A stretch of DNA of 61,225 nt from an uncultured Clostridia bacterium (GTDB taxonomy: Bacteria > Bacillota_A > Clostridia > TANB77 > CAG-508), in contig CANQXO010000001.1 of assembly GCA_947627825.1 (NCBI GenBank), positions 1 through 61,225 on the forward strand, read 5' to 3'. The notes under the pieces are model-generated. The model did not search any database and was not told the DNA's origin. It was given only the letters and a program-made list of their open reading frames with translations. Positions 55,593 to 61,225 of this stretch are shown piece by piece. Within the stretch, counting starts at the first letter, position 1; each line of letters starts with the position of its first letter. A program made the position numbers and the translations under genes.

Positions 55593-56435
55593 TTATTCTT
55601 CAGGGTATGGAACATCAAAATATGTTTTTGAATAATTCGTATATGGTTTAAAAACATCAGCATTTGCATTTCTATAATCCGGAATAGGCATAAAATTTGG
55701 TCTAAAATCGTCATATGGTCTTGCCCTTGGTCTTGGCGGTTTTTGATTTTTGCCCAATCTTTCTAATATTAATATTCTGATTAAATCTCTAAGTACCGGA
55801 TTTTTGTAATTTCTATACCTTGATGCTACTTCTATTGTTTTTGGCTCATTTATTTTGTTTTCCTCCATTTTTACCGAATTATTTACATTTCTTACATTAC
55901 TTGTTGCAGTCCTTGACACAGCATCATTACCCACTACTGTGCTTTGATTTTTTGGCATAGAATTATTATTGGCCAAACTGTTTATCATAGAACCGCTATT
56001 AGCTGAACTATTTACCATAGAACTGGTGTTAGCTGAATTACTCATCATGGAACTACTGCTAGCTGAATTACTCATCATAGAACTGTTGTTAGTTGGGCTC
56101 GTTTGAGCTTGCTTTGCTTCGTCAACTTCTAGTGCATCATAAATTTCAACAGTCCAATTAACAAGTTTTGTTTCGTCTAAATTATTTATATCCTTGCCTT
56201 CTAAAAGTTTATCTACCATTGGTGTTACAACCTTATAAATATCAGGATATAAATCCATCAATTTATTTTCTTCCTCAAATCCGTTTTTTTCTTGCATTTG
56301 ACTGCTTGAATAATTATATCCTGCTAGGGCATTTACTTGTCTTGGTTCATAAGTTCGGTTATCGTATGTAGTATCATAGTATTCTGGCGACTTAATGCTA
56401 CCTCCTATTATACTTTTAAAATAATCATCATACAT
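55593..56435 (-). CDS. repeat-containing protein of unknown function (280 aa)
   Basis: The N-terminal part has DLYPDIYKVVTPMVDKLL, a motif seen in small clostridial proteins, possibly spore-associated. A central low-complexity block (about 110-165) repeats SxSMMSNSASxS / NSSANSGSMINS about five times. The C-terminus is basic and Pro/Tyr-rich (PPRPRARPYDDFRPNFM). Its ribosome site is inside the hairpin at 56436-56478. Confidence 0.6.
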   Translation of the reverse strand: MYDDYFKSIIGGSIKSPEYYDTTYDNRTYEPRQVNALAGYNYSSSQMQEKNGFEEENKLMDLYPDIYKVVTPMVDKLLEGKDINNLDETKLVNWTVEIYDALEVDEAKQAQTSPTNNSSMMSNSASSSSMMSNSANTSSMVNSSANSGSMINSLANNNSMPKNQSTVVGNDAVSRTATSNVRNVNNSVKMEENKINEPKTIEVASRYRNYKNPVLRDLIRILILERLGKNQKPPRPRARPYDDFRPNFMPIPDYRNANADVFKPYTNYSKTYFDVPYPEE

Positions 56436-56478
56436 AAAAAATACCTCCTGTAATAATTTATGTTAGAAGGTATTTTTT
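56436..56478 (-). terminator. hairpin that is both murD terminator and a ribosome-site lock
   Basis: Stem AAAAAATACCTTCT/AGGAGGTATTTTTT (14 bp, one G-T) on the minus strand, ending in a T-run. The AGGAGG arm is the ribosome site for the gene starting at 56435. Transcripts reading through would have that site paired. Confidence 0.7.
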
Positions 56479-56556
56479 TGATACATTTTTTTCGTATTTA
56501 ATAATTAAAATGTATTACTTTTAAATTATAGTGAGATTACAGTCATTTACAATAAT

Positions 56557-57966
56557 CTACAATGAATTAACTAATTCTTTAAATCTATTTCCTCTTTCTT
56601 CAAAATTTTTAAACAAATCAAAACTTGCACTTGCTGGTGAAAATAGCACTATTTCTCCACTTGTCGCTACTTCTCTTGCCTTGTTTATAACCTCTGGAAG
56701 GCTAGCGCATTTATATATAGGCATTGTTTTGTTTTCTTTTTGCAATTCTTCATTAACTGCATTATAAATCTTATCTGCAGTTGCTCCCATAAGAATTAGC
56801 TTTGAAACATTGTCTACAATAGGTTTTCCAATTGGAGAATAATCTAAATGTTTATCATATCCACCTGCTATTAATACTATTTTTTCATCAAACGAATTTA
56901 ATCCTGCAATTGTTCTAGTTGGACTAGTTCCTATAGAATCGTTATACCATTTTACTCCATGCAATTCTCTTATAAATTCTAACCTATGCTCAACTCCTCC
57001 GAAGTTTTTAATTGTATTTACTAAGTCGTCTTCTTTTACTAGTCCCATGGTTGCAGATATTGCTGCACAAGCATTTTCGCAGTTATGCTCGCCTTTTAAA
57101 AGCATATCTTTTTGCTTTAAAAGGTGCTTTCTCGTTCCATCATCACATACTTTTATTATTCTATCTCTTTCATCAAAAATCACACCATTATCTAAAATTT
57201 CTTTATGACTAAAAAATCTTATTTTTCCCGGTGCGTCTTTATAGAATTCTCTAGTAATTTCATTATCTTTATTAGTTACTAAAATTCCATTTTCATTTTG
57301 TCTTAAATATATGTTTTTCTTGCTGTCAATGTATTCTTGATAATCTTTGTGGACATTTAAATGGTTAGGACTAATATTAGTTATAACAGCTATCTCTGGG
57401 CTTATTTTCATATCAATTAATTGAAAACTACTTAATTCTAAAATGACAAAATCTTCTGGCCTCATTTCTTTTATTTTAGTAAATAAAGGTGTCCCTATAT
57501 TTCCACCCAAGAAACATTTATAGCCGCCTTTTTCTAATATTTTATATATAAGAGTTGTTGTTGTTGTTTTTCCATCACTACCTGTTACACCAATAATATG
57601 GCTTGGACTAAGTTCTAACACTTGTTCTATTTCTGTTGTTAAAATCGCTCCCCTTTGAACTTCCTTTTGTAATTCTTCTTTCCATGGCATACAACTTGGA
57701 GAACGAAAAATATAGTCGTACCCAACTAAAAACTGTAAACTGTCGCTTCCAAAGTGTGATTTTATATTTTGTTTTTCAAGCTTTTCAATTATATCATTAT
57801 CTATCTTCTCTTTTTCCCTATCATCAAATACAGTAACTGAACTTCCTAAGTTTTGAAAATAATCAATTAGTGGAATATTACTTGTTCCTAATCCTATTAT
57901 AGCTATGTTTTTGTTTGCAACTTGTTTATTAAATTCTTCTAGTTTTTTATTCACAAAATCTCCCAT
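56557..57966 (-). CDS. murD: UDP-N-acetylmuramoylalanine-D-glutamate ligase
   Basis: 469 aa Mur ligase. ATP loop GVTGSDGKTTTTTLIYKIL, central NISPNHLNVH, C-terminal HRLEFI and WYNDSIGTSPTRT, IAGGYDKHLDY. Adds D-Glu to UDP-MurNAc-L-Ala. AGAGAGG precedes ATG. Confidence 0.96.
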   Translation of the reverse strand: MGDFVNKKLEEFNKQVANKNIAIIGLGTSNIPLIDYFQNLGSSVTVFDDREKEKIDNDIIEKLEKQNIKSHFGSDSLQFLVGYDYIFRSPSCMPWKEELQKEVQRGAILTTEIEQVLELSPSHIIGVTGSDGKTTTTTLIYKILEKGGYKCFLGGNIGTPLFTKIKEMRPEDFVILELSSFQLIDMKISPEIAVITNISPNHLNVHKDYQEYIDSKKNIYLRQNENGILVTNKDNEITREFYKDAPGKIRFFSHKEILDNGVIFDERDRIIKVCDDGTRKHLLKQKDMLLKGEHNCENACAAISATMGLVKEDDLVNTIKNFGGVEHRLEFIRELHGVKWYNDSIGTSPTRTIAGLNSFDEKIVLIAGGYDKHLDYSPIGKPIVDNVSKLILMGATADKIYNAVNEELQKENKTMPIYKCASLPEVINKAREVATSGEIVLFSPASASFDLFKNFEERGNRFKELVNSL

Positions 57967-58166
57967 AATTGATTCCTCTCTATTTCAAGTTTTCAACTTC
58001 GTTGTGCTCTATAATTATTTTATAATTTTCATTTTTTATTATGACTTTTAGTTTTAATTTTTTATTATTTTTTATTATGCTCTTGTTATTTTGATTTTAA
58101 ATATTAGTTATATTTGTAATTTATTTATTTTGTTGGTCATTTATTTATTTTGATTTTACATTTAAC

Positions 58167-58874
58167 TTATTTTATAATGGCTTTTTCCTTTAACATTTTT
58201 AAAACTTTTTCTGCCGATTCTTTCGCTGAATTGCAATCGCTTAAGTCTACTTCAAAAGTGCAATCACATTTTTTATTAAATCCTGCTTTTTCGTGAAGGT
58301 TGTCTCTTTCTTCTATAGTTTTACGAATTTCCTCTAAAGTGTATTCACCCTTGTATTGATTATATCTTCTTTGTACCCTTACATCTAAGTCGGCTGTTAC
58401 GAATAAATGTCCATTCATATTTGGGTACATGTCTACTAAACCTCTACCTGATAAAATAATGTTAAAATGTTTTTTGTAATTTTCAATTATTTGTTTTGCA
58501 AATGCATATAACGCATCATTGTTAGATTCGCATGCTGTTTTTGAGGTGCCCATTGAATTTTCCAAAGTTTCAACTTCTTCTTCTTTAATTTTTTGTCCAT
58601 TAATATAAATTTGAGTTACTCCATCTTCAACATTAAACTCTACATTAAGTTGCTTCATAAGTCCTAATATATTGCCTTTTGCTGAATTTAAATCAATCCC
58701 ATTTTTTAAAATTGCTAAAATAATTCCTCTATAAATATATCCTGTATCTAAATATATCGCATTTGGTATTAATTTTATTAACTCTTTGCACATTGAACTT
58801 TTACCTGATGATACCATTCCTTCTACGCCAATTACTACATTTTCACTTTCCATTATTTTTATATTTTCCCCCAT
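58167..58874 (-). CDS. cytidylate kinase-like protein
   Basis: 235 aa. Walker A GMVSSGKSSMCKEL, LDTGYIYRG (substrate loop as in Cmk LDTGAMYRA), LSGRGLVDMYPN and RxxQRRxxQ-like VRVQRRYNQYKG fit (d)CMP kinases. More divergent than standard Cmk, so it could be a paralogue. Start is ATG 58874 or the internal ATG 58853. Confidence 0.7.
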   Translation of the reverse strand: MGENIKIMESENVVIGVEGMVSSGKSSMCKELIKLIPNAIYLDTGYIYRGIILAILKNGIDLNSAKGNILGLMKQLNVEFNVEDGVTQIYINGQKIKEEEVETLENSMGTSKTACESNNDALYAFAKQIIENYKKHFNIILSGRGLVDMYPNMNGHLFVTADLDVRVQRRYNQYKGEYTLEEIRKTIEERDNLHEKAGFNKKCDCTFEVDLSDCNSAKESAEKVLKMLKEKAIIK

Positions 58875-59054
58875 TTGCTTTCATAAATTACGCCCATTAT
58901 ACAACAAAAAAAAAGATTTTACAAGCTGTATAATTTTTTATTTTTGTTATATATAACTTTTACTTTCGGTATATTTTTTATTTTTTTTATTTTTAGTATA
59001 ATTTTTTTATTTTGGGTAAAAATAAAATTATAAAACGATTGGAGGTGCTTTTGT

Positions 59055-59156
59055 ATGTCAAAGGATTCAAAAAAATCAAATAATAACCAAAACAATAACA
59101 AAAACAACAATAATAATTCTAACAACAACCAAAATCAAAATAATTCAAACAAATAA
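59055..59156 (+). CDS. Asn-rich micro-protein (33 aa)
   Basis: ATG 59055 sits behind GGAGGTG with good spacing and opens MSKDSKKSNNNQNNNKNNNN continuing to NQNNSNK, about half Asn. A TATAAT lies about 60 bp upstream, and a perfect 17-bp hairpin follows the stop. Composition recalls Asn/Gln-rich small spore proteins, but no SASP motif is present. Function unknown. Confidence 0.55.
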   Translation: MSKDSKKSNNNQNNNKNNNNNSNNNQNQNNSNK

Positions 59157-59180
59157 TTTCAAAGAAGTCTTAAATTTAAA

Positions 59181-59233
59181 AAATAAATTAAAATTCTTAA
59201 AGGTAAAAATACCCGCAGAATTTTAATTTATTT
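59181..59233. terminator. bidirectional terminator between the micro-gene and uvrA
   Basis: Perfect 17-bp stem AAATAAATTAAAATTCT/AGAATTTTAATTTATTT with a 19-nt loop. Confidence 0.85.
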
Positions 59234-59267
59234 TATTTTGTTATTTAATTTATTTTTTACTGTTTTG

Positions 59268-61225
59268 CTACTTTTCCAAGTAAGGTTTCAAGAACTTGCC
59301 TGTATAACTTCTTTCATTTTTGCAAACTTTTTCTGGAGTTCCTACTGCAATTATTTCACCGCCCTTGTCTCCACCTTCAGGTCCTAAATCAATAATATAG
59401 TCTGCTGTTTTTATTAAGTCTAGGTTATGTTCTATTACTAATATTGTATTTCCGCTGTCTGCAAGCCTTTGTAGTATGTCGATTAATCTGTGAACATCAT
59501 CAATATGAAGTCCTGTAGTTGGTTCATCTAAAATATATAAAGTTTTTCCCGTTGGTCTTTTTGAAAGCTCAGTTGCTAGCTTAATTCTTTGTGCTTCTCC
59601 TCCTGATAGTGTAGTTGATGGCTGTCCAAGCTTAATATAGCCAAGTCCAACATCATAAAGAGTTTGGATTTTTTGCTTAATTCTTGGAATATTTTCAAAA
59701 AATTCTAGTGCTTCTTCAACTGTCATATCTAAAACATCAGCAATTGACTTTCCTTTATATTTTACTTCTAAGGTTTCCCTATTATATCTTTTTCCTTTAC
59801 AAACTTCACAAGGCACATAAACATCTGACAAAAAGTTCATTTCAATTTTAATTATACCATCTCCATGGCAAGACTCACATCTTCCACCTTCAACATTAAA
59901 ACTAAATCTACCTTTTTCATATCCTCTCATTTTTGCTTCATTAGTTGTTGCAAAAATATCTCTAATAAAATCAAATACACCAGTATATGTAGCCGGATTT
60001 GACCTTGGAGTTCTACCAATTGGTGATTGGTCAATATTGATGATTTTGTCTATGTTTTCAATTCCTTTTACTTCTTTACATTTTCCAGCTTTTTCGTTTG
60101 ATTTATTAATTATTCTATTTATGTTTTTGTATAGCACTTCATTTACTAATGTACTTTTTCCAGAGCCTGAAACTCCTGTTACACATACAAATTGCCCTAA
60201 TGGAATTTTAACAGAAATATCTTTTAAATTATGTTCTGACGCTTTTACTATTTCTAAATATTTTCCTGTTAATTTTCTTCTATGTTTTGGAACTGTAATT
60301 TGTTTTCTACCACTTAAGTATTGTGCTGTTATTGAGTCTTTTACATTTTTTATTTCTTCTGCAGTTCCTTGTGCCATAACCTTTCCACCATGCACACCCG
60401 GTCCCGGTCCTATATCTATGACTTGGTCAGCTGCATACATAGTATCTGTATCATGCTCTACTACAATAACTGAATTTCCTAAATCCCTTAATTTTTTTAA
60501 AGTTGCTATAAGTTTATCATTGTCTCTTTGATGAAGTCCTATGCTTGGCTCATCTAAAATATACATTACCCCTGTAAGTCCAGAACCTATTTGAGTTGCT
60601 AATCTAATTCTTTGAGACTCTCCTCCAGATAGAGTTGCAGCACTTCTTGATAATGTTAAATAGTCAAGTCCAACATCAATTAAAAACTGCAATCTTTTAT
60701 TTAATTCTTTTAATATTTGGTCTGCAATCATTGCATTCTTTTCACTAAGATTTAATGTATTAATATATTCTTTAATATGTACCACTGACGAATCTGTTAA
60801 TTCTTTTATGTTTTTGCTTCCTACTCTTACCGCTAAAACTTCTGGCTTTAATCTTGCACCATGACATTCTGGGCACTCTGATTCGCTCATATAGAATTCA
60901 TAAAATTGCATCATTCCTTGCGATTTAGTTTCTCTGTGCCTTCTTTCAAGTGTAGGTAATACTCCTTCAAAAGCTGATTTCATCTTTCTAGTTCCAAATG
61001 GAGATACATACTCAAAATCTATTAGTTCATCACCTGTTCCATATAATATTTTTTCTAAAAACCATCTTGGAAGTTTTTTTATTGGAACCTTTATATCAAC
61101 GCCATAGTGCTTTCCAATAGCTTCAAAATACATCTTCGCCATTGTTTCACCTTTTTTCATTGTACTTGCACCAAAAGCCTTAACTCCATTGTATAATGTA
61201 AGATTTTTGTCTGGAATTATTAAGT
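59268..61225 (-). CDS. uvrA: excinuclease ABC subunit A (5' end beyond window)
   Basis: The frame is open to the window edge ([14 protein letters not shown]... upstream of the internal ATG 61160), so this is the C-terminal two thirds of UvrA. Visible: [10 protein letters not shown] zinc finger, [18 protein letters not shown] signature with [12 protein letters not shown], second Walker [28 protein letters not shown]...CEVC zinc finger, [18 protein letters not shown] with [12 protein letters not shown]. Damage recognition in nucleotide excision repair. Confidence 0.96.
   Translation of the reverse strand, partial: LIIPDKNLTLYNGVKAFGASTMKKGETMAKMYFEAIGKHYGVDIKVPIKKLPRWFLEKILYGTGDELIDFEYVSPFGTRKMKSAFEGVLPTLERRHRETKSQGMMQFYEFYMSESECPECHGARLKPEVLAVRVGSKNIKELTDSSVVHIKEYINTLNLSEKNAMIADQILKELNKRLQFLIDVGLDYLTLSRSAATLSGGESQRIRLATQIGSGLTGVMYILDEPSIGLHQRDNDKLIATLKKLRDLGNSVIVVEHDTDTMYAADQVIDIGPGPGVHGGKVMAQGTAEEIKNVKDSITAQYLSGRKQITVPKHRRKLTGKYLEIVKASEHNLKDISVKIPLGQFVCVTGVSGSGKSTLVNEVLYKNINRIINKSNEKAGKCKEVKGIENIDKIINIDQSPIGRTPRSNPATYTGVFDFIRDIFATTNEAKMRGYEKGRFSFNVEGGRCESCHGDGIIKIEMNFLSDVYVPCEVCKGKRYNRETLEVKYKGKSIADVLDMTVEEALEFFENIPRIKQKIQTLYDVGLGYIKLGQPSTTLSGGEAQRIKLATELSKRPTGKTLYILDEPTTGLHIDDVHRLIDILQRLADSGNTILVIEHNLDLIKTADYIIDLGPEGGDKGGEIIAVGTPEKVCKNERSYTGKFLKPYLEK

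Noticed and set aside
58919..59128. Leftward 69-codon ORF rich in Leu/Phe
   Set aside because: It is the shadow of the Asn-rich micro-gene and its AT-rich leader on the other strand; no ribosome site.

Overview
The window comes from a very AT-rich, spore-forming Bacillota chromosome (class Clostridia by gene content: SigH, a YtvI-type sporulation membrane protein, UPF0182, RqcH). About half of it is an integrated siphovirus-type prophage. Arg codons are overwhelmingly AGA, and promoters and Shine-Dalgarno sites are canonical. I cannot name the genus.

Left half (83-31863): a roughly 31.7-kb temperate prophage lies between two 43-bp direct repeats, which are the 5' half of a tRNA-Thr(GGT) gene. 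Almost everything runs leftward. From the right come integrase, a lysogeny switch (cI-like and Cro-like repressors with operators), an Xis-like protein, a DnaD-like replication protein, RusA, many small early genes, and a late-gene regulator. These are followed by a probable late promoter, HNH nuclease, a cos-like region, the terminase subunits, portal, protease, HK97 capsid, connectors, tail tube, tail chaperones, tape measure, Dit/Tal, two paralogous tail-tip proteins, holin and endolysin. Integration split sigH from tRNA-Thr, so the tRNA must now be transcribed from a phage-side promoter.

Right half (31864-61225): host genes sigH, rqcH, a DUF4116 protein, hisS, ligA, pgsA, a UPF0182 protein, ftsY, alr, an alpha/beta hydrolase, secA, two unrecognised proteins (one of 1075 aa), an OB-like lipoprotein/membrane protein, ytvI-like, an MFS transporter, a repeat-rich unknown, murD, a CMP-kinase-like gene, an Asn-rich micro-gene and the 3' two thirds of uvrA.

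The most striking observation concerns the codon CGG. By manual reading, CGG occurs about 80 times on the coding strands but essentially always out of phase. The only four in-phase CGG codons lie in the endolysin, the HNH nuclease, the DnaD-like replication protein and the host MFS transporter. In each, the zero frame stops within 4-23 codons. In each, skipping the single C (reading the next codon as GGN, Gly) restores a full-length, family-typical protein. This suggests that CGG is unassigned or near-unassigned here and acts as a +1 frameshift signal in host and phage genes alike. Two other recoding candidates (an A9 run at the capsid end and a tail-chaperone +1/-2 site) and a possible phase-variable AC repeat add to the picture.
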